Part shown: positions 31,072-37,949 of the stretch, piece after piece
How positions within the stretch are numbered: the first letter of the stretch is position 1
Layout of the letters: each line of letters opens with the position of its first letter
From: a virus
Reading direction: 5' to 3' (one strand)
Virus record (IMG/VR): IMGVR_UViG_3300005337_000024
Span: 1 to 47,856 of that record
DNA: 47,856 bases
Translations under genes and position numbers: made by a program
Notes under the pieces: generated by a model
Database searches by the model: none
The model's input: only the letters and a program-made list of their open reading frames with translations
Told to the model about the DNA's origin: nothing

Positions 31072-31941
31072 TCAGCCTACCAGTCCTGTCTTACCAAGCT
31101 GGATGGCGTTCTGCCAACGTATGACTACCTCGGCACGCGGCGTACTGACGAGATAGTCTTTCTGTTTTACCTTTACCAGCCCCGGATGCAGCCGGGCCAG
31201 CTTATAGGCATCGGCATTGCTCGCCTTCATACTCCGTTCGAGACTGGCTCCTCCTTCGGCATTGTATCCTTCGTATTGCTCGACCACGACCCAGCAGTAG
31301 ATAGCGTTCTCGAACCCTTTCTTCATAAGCTGGAGCGTGTAATCGAAATCCTCACGATGTTCGATCCGGCCCAGCTTGCAATGCTTGATCACAGTCGGCA
31401 CGTGATATGCGTTGGCATACATAGACCGGCGGTTTAGCATGAACTCACCCCACATCTCTTGGTTCATGAGACGTGGGCCAAATCCTCCATGCCGATAGGT
31501 GTTTAGCATAGACTCGATGCGGCGAAACGCCAGATCGATCTTCGGGTCCTCGGGGTCTGAGCATTTGTAGAGCCCAGATGCTTCTGGATGTTTTTCACGA
31601 TACGCTCGCCAATCCTTCGCCGTGCCTTTCTGAAAACCGGCAAACTGTTTGACGTACTCGTGGCGCGGGCAGAACGACAAGTCGTCGTCCAACATCATGA
31701 TCTTTTCCTGTTTCAGACCCGCTGCGGTCTTAAAGATGAACGCTCGCTTCTGGGCAATCGACATCTTAGGATCAGGCTGCATGATGCAAGCGCACGACGG
31801 CCAGTTCTTCAAATGCGCGTGCATCTCATCTTTCGGGCAAACGATCGTTGTCCGTTTGCGCCATGCCTCCGGCATGTTCTGCAAGGTCAGTTGGATATCG
31901 ACCCTACCGCGCGTAGGGATATAGAGTCGCATGCCGCTCAT
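31072..31941 (-). CDS. GT-A-like glycosyltransferase, paralog B
   Basis: A 289-residue paralog of the 30089 gene: YIPTRGRVDIQLTLQNMP, IVCPKDEMHA, AQKRAFIFKTA, MLDDDLSF (Asp85-87) and REDFDYTLQLMKKG at identical spacing. Shared stretches such as 'YRHGG....R.MNQ' and 'AYHVPTV...CKLGR' are not general GT motifs and mark a private subfamily. It overlaps the previous stop by ATGA. Two copies suggest two transfer steps or two acceptor sites. Confidence 0.7.
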   Translation of the reverse strand: MSGMRLYIPTRGRVDIQLTLQNMPEAWRKRTTIVCPKDEMHAHLKNWPSCACIMQPDPKMSIAQKRAFIFKTAAGLKQEKIMMLDDDLSFCPRHEYVKQFAGFQKGTAKDWRAYREKHPEASGLYKCSDPEDPKIDLAFRRIESMLNTYRHGGFGPRLMNQEMWGEFMLNRRSMYANAYHVPTVIKHCKLGRIEHREDFDYTLQLMKKGFENAIYCWVVVEQYEGYNAEGGASLERSMKASNADAYKLARLHPGLVKVKQKDYLVSTPRAEVVIRWQNAIQLGKTGLVG

Positions 31942-32264
31942 TGTTGGTTCATCCGGTTGTCGATTTCCATTCGACGATTGATCTCACGCAGTCGCTCTTG
32001 TCCACTGTTAGTGATCTTAAAGATACGGCATGGCGTCGGCATGTTATCCTTCCCGGGCGGGAGCATGGGATTCGGCAGTACCGGCTGCAGGTCCCAGAAA
32101 CGGATCCAGCCCATCTCCATGCACTTCTGCCATGCAAGATTCATCTCTGGTTCTTGGAATACAGCGCCGACACCCATGACCAGTTTCTTCTCAGCCTCAA
32201 CTAGGATGTTACGCTCGAAGTTCGGCTTAGAGCCGATGCCCGGAACGACGATATGTGGCTTCAT
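31938..32264 (-). CDS. Small protein of the modification operon (108 aa)
   Basis: Coupled at both ends by ATGA overlaps with the modification protein and a glycosyltransferase. The sequence MKPHIVVPGIGSKPNFERN, a Trp-rich middle (MGWIRFWDLQPVLPNP) and a helical C-terminus do not match a family I know; the C-terminal half (RIFKITNSGQERLREIN) resembles a small winged-helix or wedge-type end. Probably part of the same pathway. Confidence 0.6.
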   Translation of the reverse strand: MKPHIVVPGIGSKPNFERNILVEAEKKLVMGVGAVFQEPEMNLAWQKCMEMGWIRFWDLQPVLPNPMLPPGKDNMPTPCRIFKITNSGQERLREINRRMEIDNRMNQQ

Positions 32265-33109
32265 AGGAACTTCTCCTCATAGGGAACGTATTGCGTCTTG
32301 CTGTAGCCTCTCACATACTTGCTGAATTCACACAACATGTTCTGCACATCATGCAGTGTCGCCCGCTTGCCGAGCGCAGGTAGCTTGTCGTCAATCAAGT
32401 CTGCAAGTTCTCGCATCCAGACGACACCTTGCTGTTGATTCATCTTCTTGGCATCGGCATCACCACGATAGATGATATTGAGCCCTTTGATGCTGCCCGG
32501 TCCAAGCGGAGCCCATGTCTTGGCATCCTTGGCTTTGATGATGCCGAACGTATTCCAATCGGCAACGATCTGTCCTGCCATGAACGAACCCTGACCGGGA
32601 TGCTTTCGCAACTCCTTCCAAGTTTCCTCGAAGGATTCACAGAGCATGACGCCATTGCGGAACATAGGATCCAAAACACTATCTACGACCGCCACATATT
32701 TCTTTTGACCGGGGCCTGCCACCACGCCGGTTATGATATACGCAGCCCTGAATATTTTCAGCTTCTTCGTTTCCATGTGCCGCAGGATGTTCTTGTATCG
32801 CATCGGGGACCAGACAGTTGGCAGTTGCGCTAGCGTGTCTGGTTCGTTGATCCAGCGAGCCACGGCAAATGAGAACCATCGATCCTTGGGTGCCCACTCC
32901 TGTGCCCAATCCCCAATCCACTTAGTGACCCGGTCGTCGGCACGGATCATGTTGCAGAAGTGATATTGTTGCAAGACTCCGTCCGAAGTCCACGGTGCCT
33001 TTTCACCAGCCTCTTTCTTGCGCCGGATATTCTCACGTTCGTTGATGAATTTCAGAAAGCTCAGCTTCCTGTCTTTCTCAGTCTTAAGATCATTAACGAG
33101 CAGACTCAT
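32261..33109 (-). CDS. Putative DNA base hypermodification protein (5-hmdU DNA kinase helical-domain / thymine pyrophosphorylase family)
   Basis: The start at 33109 follows AGGAGGAGAAGG; 282 residues. The chain matches the family defined around 5-hmdU DNA kinase helical domains and alpha-glutamyl/putrescinyl-thymine pyrophosphorylases: FINERENIRRKKEAGEKAPW, VLQQYHFCNMIRADDRVTKW, FSFAVARWINEPDTL, then GSFMAGQIVADW and TWAPLGPGSIKGLN. These all-helical, glycosylase-like proteins act in phages that hypermodify thymine after 5-hydroxymethylation. No P-loop is visible, so it should not itself be the kinase. It heads the modification operon. Confidence 0.8.
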   Translation of the reverse strand: MSLLVNDLKTEKDRKLSFLKFINERENIRRKKEAGEKAPWTSDGVLQQYHFCNMIRADDRVTKWIGDWAQEWAPKDRWFSFAVARWINEPDTLAQLPTVWSPMRYKNILRHMETKKLKIFRAAYIITGVVAGPGQKKYVAVVDSVLDPMFRNGVMLCESFEETWKELRKHPGQGSFMAGQIVADWNTFGIIKAKDAKTWAPLGPGSIKGLNIIYRGDADAKKMNQQQGVVWMRELADLIDDKLPALGKRATLHDVQNMLCEFSKYVRGYSKTQYVPYEEKFL

Positions 33110-33133
33110 ATTCCTTCTCCTCCTAATGTGCGT

Positions 33134-33155
33134 CCGGAGCGGTTTCCCGCCCCGG
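33134..33155 (-). promoter_or_regulatory. GNRA-tetraloop hairpin before the modification operon
   Basis: On the minus strand a 9-bp stem (one G-U pair) closes a GAAA loop 24 nt before the start at 33109. It may stabilise the mRNA 5' end or weakly terminate the preceding gene; no T-run follows. Confidence 0.45.
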
Positions 33156-33179
33156 CCGACTTTGCTAAAGAGGTGAAGT

Positions 33180-33545
33180 TTATCGGACCTGGACGACGCC
33201 ATCCTTCACGAGGAACGACAGGATGCCCGAAGCCTTGAACGGAATCTTGGCCTTGTCGAGCGCCTTGTTGAACTCGCCGAAGGTCATGTTCGGCTTGATG
33301 AGCGAGAGCGTCCGACCGACATTGCTGTCCGGGCGAGTGTTCCGCTGACCGACCACCTTGAGACGCTGATGATCCTCGAAAGTCTGGCGGGAAGCTCGTT
33401 GCGTCGGAGCTGCGGTCGCCTTGGCTCCCTTCTGCCCCTTGGCCACTTCCATCTGTTTCTTCGCACGCGGCTTGGTGACACCGAGCAGATCGCTCTCGAC
33501 GTTCCGAGAAGCCTTGCCGTTGGTCGCTTCCTTTGCCTTAGCCAT
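33180..33545 (-). CDS. Basic nucleoid-type protein, paralog of 19192 gene (short form)
   Basis: From the ATG at 33545 (AAGGAG, 6 nt spacing) the product has 121 residues: a Lys/Ala-rich N-terminus with SRNVESDLLG, a Lys/Gln-rich linker, and a C-terminal domain ending SGILSFLVKDGVVQVR. 'V.SDLLG' and 'G.L.FL.K.G.V.V' match the histone-like protein at 19192. A DNA-binding or packaging-of-replicating-DNA role is inferred from charge and paralogy. Confidence 0.7.
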   Translation of the reverse strand: MAKAKEATNGKASRNVESDLLGVTKPRAKKQMEVAKGQKGAKATAAPTQRASRQTFEDHQRLKVVGQRNTRPDSNVGRTLSLIKPNMTFGEFNKALDKAKIPFKASGILSFLVKDGVVQVR

Positions 33546-33809
33546 AGTCAACTCCTTCTGTCTGCGATTTATGATCCATACCCCGAATGCTATGAGCGCG
33601 AGGGGCTTGCGCACTGGCACTCCTTCTGCTACTTCCTCCACCTTGGCCAGCTCCGAGATGGAAGATTCTGACGGTGCATAGTATATCGCTTCCTCTAGCG
33701 TGCGAAAAGGAACAATGTGGACTACGCCGTCAAGATAATGGTCTATGACGAGATATAGCTCATGGTCACGCAGAGCCTGCTCGTCGTATGACAAGTTATG
33801 TGGAGGCAC
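33180..33809 (-). CDS. Same gene, possible long form from a GTG start
   Basis: The frame is open without a stop from a GTG at 33809, which has AAGGAG 8 nt upstream, adding 88 residues: an acidic alpha/beta domain (LYLVIDHYLDGVVHIVPFRTLEEA) and a short hydrophobic segment (LALIAFGVWII) just before the internal start. Two strong initiation sites in one frame imply two products, one possibly membrane-tethered. Alternatively a stop codon was lost between two genes. Confidence 0.5.
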   Translation of the reverse strand: MPPHNLSYDEQALRDHELYLVIDHYLDGVVHIVPFRTLEEAIYYAPSESSISELAKVEEVAEGVPVRKPLALIAFGVWIINRRQKELTMAKAKEATNGKASRNVESDLLGVTKPRAKKQMEVAKGQKGAKATAAPTQRASRQTFEDHQRLKVVGQRNTRPDSNVGRTLSLIKPNMTFGEFNKALDKAKIPFKASGILSFLVKDGVVQVR

Positions 33810-33836
33810 ATCCCTATCTCCTTCGATCCTAGCACC

Positions 33837-33865
33837 AGTGTACCATAGATCTACTCGGAGTTAAA
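33837..33865 (-). promoter_or_regulatory. Candidate leftward promoter
   Basis: TTTAAC (-35, 33860-33865) and TACACT (-10, 33837-33842) are spaced 17 nt on the minus strand, with a TGn extended -10. It would drive the basic-protein gene and the modification operon. Confidence 0.4.
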
Positions 33866-33878
33866 CTTGAATTTTGCT

Positions 33879-35984
33879 TTACTCACCCTTCTTGTATCGA
33901 GGTCCCGACCACGACTCTACAGCCAGCGGACAATTAGGGACCCAAGACAGAGGGCCGCACAAGATGGTGTTGAAGATATCGAGCGTGACTGTATTCTTCT
34001 TTGCTTGGGTGATTAGCTCGTCATGTACTGTATGGAGCAGACGGAACCCACGCTTCTCGAGCGGAGCAAACTTGTCCGACATGGCATGCCGTGCCTCGTG
34101 CTGAATAATGTTCTCGGTCAACAGCCCGCCATATGGATTGTATTTGATAAACCGACGCGGCTTGTCGGCTTGATAGTACGCGCGCAACTCGGGAACAACT
34201 CGAGTTTCACCTTTCAGGTTCTTTGTCGTCTTGCCAACGATATGCGCGAATGGATAATAGAGTTTCCCGCCGTCCAGACATTGACAGACTAACATTTGGA
34301 ACCGTTTGTCGTACCAGAACTTGATGCCGCGATATTCCTGCGCTGTGCCTTTCTTTGCCACCGCACGGATGCTGAGTGCTTTCATGATGCGCCAGAACCG
34401 CACCGTCATCGGATTGTTCTCACGCCACCGCTCGACCACGTACCGCGCGCCTTTCCAATCCTTCTCGTGCCCGCTGCCCGCCAACTTCCACAGTTGGTTA
34501 ACCCATTCGCGCGTCCGTGGCGTTGCAGTCTTAACGACGATCGGATACAAGTCGCGGAAGTACACACCAGTCTTTTCGGTCTGCCGTGTCAGAGCCCCAC
34601 AGCCTCCCTCGTATCCGAGCGATAGTTCCTCGATCTTTCCCCAATACCGCATGTCCTTCGTGCACTTCTCAATCGGCACGTTGAACAGTTCGGCTCCGTT
34701 CTTTTCGTACACGTCTGGGGCCAAGCCCATATCAGACAACATCCACTGCATGTTGGTGGACTCTTGCCCGGTAGTCGCCGCCAGCATGCGAGATTCGATT
34801 GACTTGAAATCGGCAACGTACAGATCGCTGTCTTCGTCGGCAACGATCATAGATCGAGTGGCGTTGGATACCGGCTCCATGACATTGCCATAGCAAGACT
34901 CGACCAGCCAAGACTGTCCTTGCTTGATCGTGTCCACCACGTCGTCGATCAACTCGAGATACTTCTTATCCAACCGCTTAAGATTATCCATCTGCACGCC
35001 ACGACCGGCCCAGCGGCTTGTATGTGCTCCATAGAACTGCCTTGCTCCTTTGACTGTCCCGTCTGCACATAGATGGACCAACGCGCTCTTGTATTTGCTA
35101 GTGCTGCTACGGCCGCCTTCGAGCCGACACTGCAAGACAGTGCGCAAATTAGAAGGAAGATCGGGCGTCTTAAGCGCGTTCTCGATTGTTTCCTTTTTAC
35201 AGTCGGTGACTTCGAGACCCTTTGCATTCAGCCATTGCTTGAGCTTTACCGGCTGGCTTGGATTGAACCCGCATATCTTCTTAGACTTCGCCGCCAACTC
35301 AAGGCTTCGAGTCTTAACGATCCGGATGGCATTTTGACAAAGATCGGTGTCGATCCGGATACCTCGATCTGCTACACGCTGATCGAACCAGTATTGACGT
35401 TCTTCATCGATCGGCAACAGTGGGAGTCTATCACCGCACTCTCGTTCGGTAACGACGTCCTGTCCGCAATAGGAATACAACCTGTCATAAGTTGCCTTCC
35501 ACTGCTCGCGATCCCAACGATGGACCTTCTCGATCTCCCCCATCACGCTGTATTCGATCTTGCGCGGCTTCGTCAGCTTGCGCATGGCCTTCGCACCCTC
35601 GGTATCCTTCCGAGCATCCACCCGCAGTGCTGGAGCCGCGAATTCCAATTTGCCTGGGAATCCACAAGCAAGCGCCCTGACCATGGTGCAACGCCACTGG
35701 CGAATATCTACTTTGACATGCTTCGCCATCCGTCTGTTCCACACCAGACGTTCAAAGAGCGCGTGCCATGCGTGAAGCATGCCGCCGCGCTCAATGTGCC
35801 GTTTCAGATCTTTAGGAAATGGCTCCCAGGGTTTCCATACTTGGACGGGTTCGTGGTTGATGGCCCAACCCATGCACAGGACGTCGAAGTATGGATCTTC
35901 GATATAGACGTGTGTCCCGACTATTGGTAGTTTCCGGACACCGAACGTTTCAAAGTCAATGCTGGCAAAATCCTGTTTGAGCAT
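33879..35984 (-). CDS. Family A DNA polymerase with 3'-5' exonuclease
   Basis: A 701-residue replicative polymerase. The N-terminal DnaQ-like exonuclease starts IDFETFG (Asp10, Glu12). Polymerase motif A is VADFKSIESR (about 389-398), motif B KIEELSLGYEGG (about 448-459), and motif C HTVHDE (about 651-656). A thumb-region Ser/Thr/Lys patch (GGRSSTSKYKSAL) is also present. The layout matches phage polymerases with no 5' nuclease. The 129-nt gap to the upstream ssDNA-binding gene contains no clear gene; the start has only a weak purine SD. Confidence 0.93.
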   Translation of the reverse strand: MLKQDFASIDFETFGVRKLPIVGTHVYIEDPYFDVLCMGWAINHEPVQVWKPWEPFPKDLKRHIERGGMLHAWHALFERLVWNRRMAKHVKVDIRQWRCTMVRALACGFPGKLEFAAPALRVDARKDTEGAKAMRKLTKPRKIEYSVMGEIEKVHRWDREQWKATYDRLYSYCGQDVVTERECGDRLPLLPIDEERQYWFDQRVADRGIRIDTDLCQNAIRIVKTRSLELAAKSKKICGFNPSQPVKLKQWLNAKGLEVTDCKKETIENALKTPDLPSNLRTVLQCRLEGGRSSTSKYKSALVHLCADGTVKGARQFYGAHTSRWAGRGVQMDNLKRLDKKYLELIDDVVDTIKQGQSWLVESCYGNVMEPVSNATRSMIVADEDSDLYVADFKSIESRMLAATTGQESTNMQWMLSDMGLAPDVYEKNGAELFNVPIEKCTKDMRYWGKIEELSLGYEGGCGALTRQTEKTGVYFRDLYPIVVKTATPRTREWVNQLWKLAGSGHEKDWKGARYVVERWRENNPMTVRFWRIMKALSIRAVAKKGTAQEYRGIKFWYDKRFQMLVCQCLDGGKLYYPFAHIVGKTTKNLKGETRVVPELRAYYQADKPRRFIKYNPYGGLLTENIIQHEARHAMSDKFAPLEKRGFRLLHTVHDELITQAKKNTVTLDIFNTILCGPLSWVPNCPLAVESWSGPRYKKGE

Positions 35985-36113
35985 TTTCTACTCGTGGCAA
36001 AGGGAGGTGCAGGGGATGCCGCCCCTGCGCGCCCACCACTCGACTGTTCCACGGATCGTGACAGGTGGCTTCATTCTCAGACAGGCCAGGAATCGGCCCC
36101 GGCAAAGATCTGT

Positions 36114-36842
36114 CTAGAGAAACTCGTCGGCTGCGTCCTTCTTGCCTTTGCCAGCCTTGGTCGCCATGCTGGTCGGCTTCCGGCGCTGCGGCCTCTCCTC
36201 AACCTCTTCCTCGAGATCCTCGCCGCTATCCTCCATATCCCGTTCCAACTCGTCCCCTTCGTCTTCGGACCAGCTCTCGGGATCGTAACCGCCACCACCC
36301 AGAGGCTCGTCGTCGCGAATGAACTGGACGCCAGCAAGTCCAAGTCCGACGCCACGATTACCTTTCCGATCGTAGATGTACGGACGATACAGCAATCGAG
36401 CCCAGCATCCGGAGTAGAACGTGCTGAGATCAACTTCTTCCTTGTTACGGCCGATGCAACGTGGTTGATATTTGCTGGAAGTGTTGAAGTAGTAGGCTCC
36501 ATCCACAAAGCCTTCGTACTCACCAACCTTGTCGTCCTGCTCGCGCAATGGATCCTTGTACCGAGACCCGCGTTCGCCCTTCTCCTGGATGGCAAACCGA
36601 CGGCAGGATTCTTTGAGCAGGGATAGATTCTCTCCTTTCTTAAAGAGGCAAGCGCATCCGTAGTTCTTGCGCTCGCTGCCGTCATCGTTCTCGCCAACCT
36701 TCGGTTGGACAAAGTTGACAAAGCTCAATCGGCAGATCGGACCGCGGACTGCGAAGTTGCTATAGAGGACGGAACCATTGGGAAGCTTCTTGATGGGCTT
36801 CAGTTCCTTGTCGCTCTTAGCGTCGTTCTTTCCCTTAGCCAT
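36114..36842 (-). CDS. Single-stranded DNA-binding protein (DUF2815-like)
   Basis: A 242-residue protein. The core (GPICRLSFVNFVQPKVGE, YGCACLFKKGENLSLLK, then GYYFNTSSKYQPR-type and LGLAGVQFIRDDEPLGGG) matches DUF2815, the OB-fold SSB family paired with DUF2800 nucleases and family A polymerases. A Glu/Asp-rich stretch (about 188-215) and a final DAADEFL form the acidic tail expected for recruiting replication partners. Its SD lies inside a pseudoknot-forming leader, suggesting autogenous control. Confidence 0.85.
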   Translation of the reverse strand: MAKGKNDAKSDKELKPIKKLPNGSVLYSNFAVRGPICRLSFVNFVQPKVGENDDGSERKNYGCACLFKKGENLSLLKESCRRFAIQEKGERGSRYKDPLREQDDKVGEYEGFVDGAYYFNTSSKYQPRCIGRNKEEVDLSTFYSGCWARLLYRPYIYDRKGNRGVGLGLAGVQFIRDDEPLGGGGYDPESWSEDEGDELERDMEDSGEDLEEEVEERPQRRKPTSMATKAGKGKKDAADEFL

Positions 36843-36924
36843 GATGTGTTCCTAGTGTTAGGATGTGTTGATAGTGAGGGTCGGCGAGTCTAGCCCGCCG
36901 ACCTAACACTAGGATACTATCAAC
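36843..36924 (-). promoter_or_regulatory. Candidate mRNA pseudoknot covering the SSB ribosome-binding site
   Basis: In the minus-strand leader, GTTGATAGT pairs with ACTATCAAC (9 bp perfect) and CCTAGTGTTAGG pairs with CCTAACACTAGG (12 bp perfect), in crossing order, with a third hairpin GGTCGGCG/CGCCGACC between them. The SD (AGGA, 7 nt before ATG) is the 3' end of the 12-bp stem. Both 12-mers also look like CCTA-N4-TAGG, so a DNA operator is an alternative reading. Confidence 0.65.
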
Positions 36925-36946
36925 GACCTACGAACGCAATGTGATT

Positions 36947-37111
36947 TTACGGGTTCTTGCTTTTCTGTTGCTCGTGCAACTTCACGAGATCTTCGCCTTT
37001 TATGACGACGTAGTTCTTACTGTTCGACAACCCTAACACGTAGACGTACCCTAGAAAACACAGGACTACTCCGATAGAACAGACGATTAAGGTCCAGAGT
37101 ACCCATGTCAT
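36947..37111 (-). CDS. Membrane miniprotein (54 aa)
   Basis: MTWVLWTLIVCSIGVVLCFLG and the following residues form one membrane helix; a soluble Lys-rich tail (KGEDLVKLHEQQ) follows. SD AGGAGGGGG. Precedes the SSB leader. Function unknown. Confidence 0.65.
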   Translation of the reverse strand: MTWVLWTLIVCSIGVVLCFLGYVYVLGLSNSKNYVVIKGEDLVKLHEQQKSKNP

Positions 37112-37131
37112 ATCCCCCTCCTATCCCCGCT

Positions 37132-37359
37132 CTAGAATATCCCTCTCCTCCCTTTGCTCCAGTAGTAGAGCACGATTGGCAACCATCCACAAGACCAGCG
37201 CACGAATAGGATTGCGTTGGTCATCCAAAATCTCAAGCGATTTGTCCGATAGATCGGATTCAACCGGCGCAGGACACCGGACAACACGCTGTATGCAAAG
37301 AATGCGCCTGCAGCGAAATAGAGGCCCAGCAGGGCTAGAGCCAACATCCGGCAATCCAT
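37132..37359 (-). CDS. Membrane protein with two hydrophobic segments (75 aa)
   Basis: MDCRMLALALLGLYFAAGAF continues into a first membrane helix; a second hydrophobic segment (CGWLPIVLYYW) comes after an Arg-rich loop. AAGGAG before the ATG selects this frame over an overlapping frame of similar length. Function unknown. Confidence 0.65.
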   Translation of the reverse strand: MDCRMLALALLGLYFAAGAFFAYSVLSGVLRRLNPIYRTNRLRFWMTNAILFVRWSCGWLPIVLYYWSKGRRGIF

Positions 37360-37369
37360 GGTGCTCTCC

Positions 37370-37540
37370 TTAGGTTAGGTCGTGCTCTTCTTCGAGAGCT
37401 TCGACTGCGCTGTCACATCTGGCTGCCACACCTTCTAGGAAATCCTTCGCTTCCTGTGGTGTCATCTTATCAGGCACGCACATTGCCTGAATGTGTTGAT
37501 CGGCAGCCTCAACCGCTTGGCTCACCTTGTCTTCGGCCAT
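37370..37540 (-). CDS. Small acidic helical protein (56 aa)
   Basis: Starts MAEDKVSQAVEAADQHIQAM with GGAGAG upstream; an ATG 12 nt earlier is possible. Acidic, helical, two Cys. Overlaps the preceding zinc-ribbon gene by 32 nt. Function unknown. Confidence 0.6.
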   Translation of the reverse strand: MAEDKVSQAVEAADQHIQAMCVPDKMTPQEAKDFLEGVAARCDSAVEALEEEHDLT

Positions 37541-37739
37541 CGTTCTCTCCATCGTTGTCTTTGAAGCCGGGCAAATACTGCACGCCGACTGTGGCAATTA
37601 TAGCAGGCCGCCACACATGACCGCAATACTGGCATGCGTGAGTGTGGTGCGTATTCTGAGCGAAGATCCCACGGTCGATATGCCTTTCACGACACATGGG
37701 ACAATGGATTATCATCGGAACTGGCTTTTCGGAATCCAT
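37509..37739 (-). CDS. Zinc-ribbon protein (76 aa)
   Basis: Four-ligand zinc site: CPMC (about residues 13-16) and CQYCG (about 36-40) with HTHHTHA between, followed by WRPAIIATVGVQYLPG. The pattern 'CP.C...HID......H..HAC..C...WRPA...TVGV..LPG' recurs in phage small proteins. Likely nucleic-acid or protein binding. Confidence 0.7.
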   Translation of the reverse strand: MDSEKPVPMIIHCPMCRERHIDRGIFAQNTHHTHACQYCGHVWRPAIIATVGVQYLPGFKDNDGENDGRRQGEPSG

Positions 37740-37949
37740 CTAACTCTCCTTGAACAGCTTGGCGCGCACCGCACAGTCTTTGGCTTCGAGAAGCTTGCGC
37801 AATGCCATCCGTCGTTCCTCGTTTTGCGGCACGAGATACATCAAGTTCCCAGCCAGTTGAAAGAACGGCTTCGATACTTCGGCCAGATGCGGCGGCAGAT
37901 GGCCAAACTCGAAGAACTGCAAGAGGTTGTCGTCATCCGATGAATTCAT
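37740..37949 (-). CDS. Small helical conserved phage protein (69 aa)
   Basis: The start at 37949 has GAAGGAG at 7 nt. The sequence 'FFEFGHLPPHLAEVSKPFF' with 'ALRKLLEAKDCAVRA' is a compact helical hairpin family common in phage genomes. Its pattern recalls helical-hairpin cyclic-oligonucleotide sponges (Acb2-like), but that is only a resemblance in length and hydrophobic spacing. Function unknown. Confidence 0.65.
   Translation of the reverse strand: MNSSDDDNLLQFFEFGHLPPHLAEVSKPFFQLAGNLMYLVPQNEERRMALRKLLEAKDCAVRAKLFKES

Noticed and set aside
37019-37060. CCTAACAC-like site near 37031 as a third operator copy
   Set aside because: It matches only the first eight bases of the 12-mer in the SSB leader and sits inside a coding sequence.
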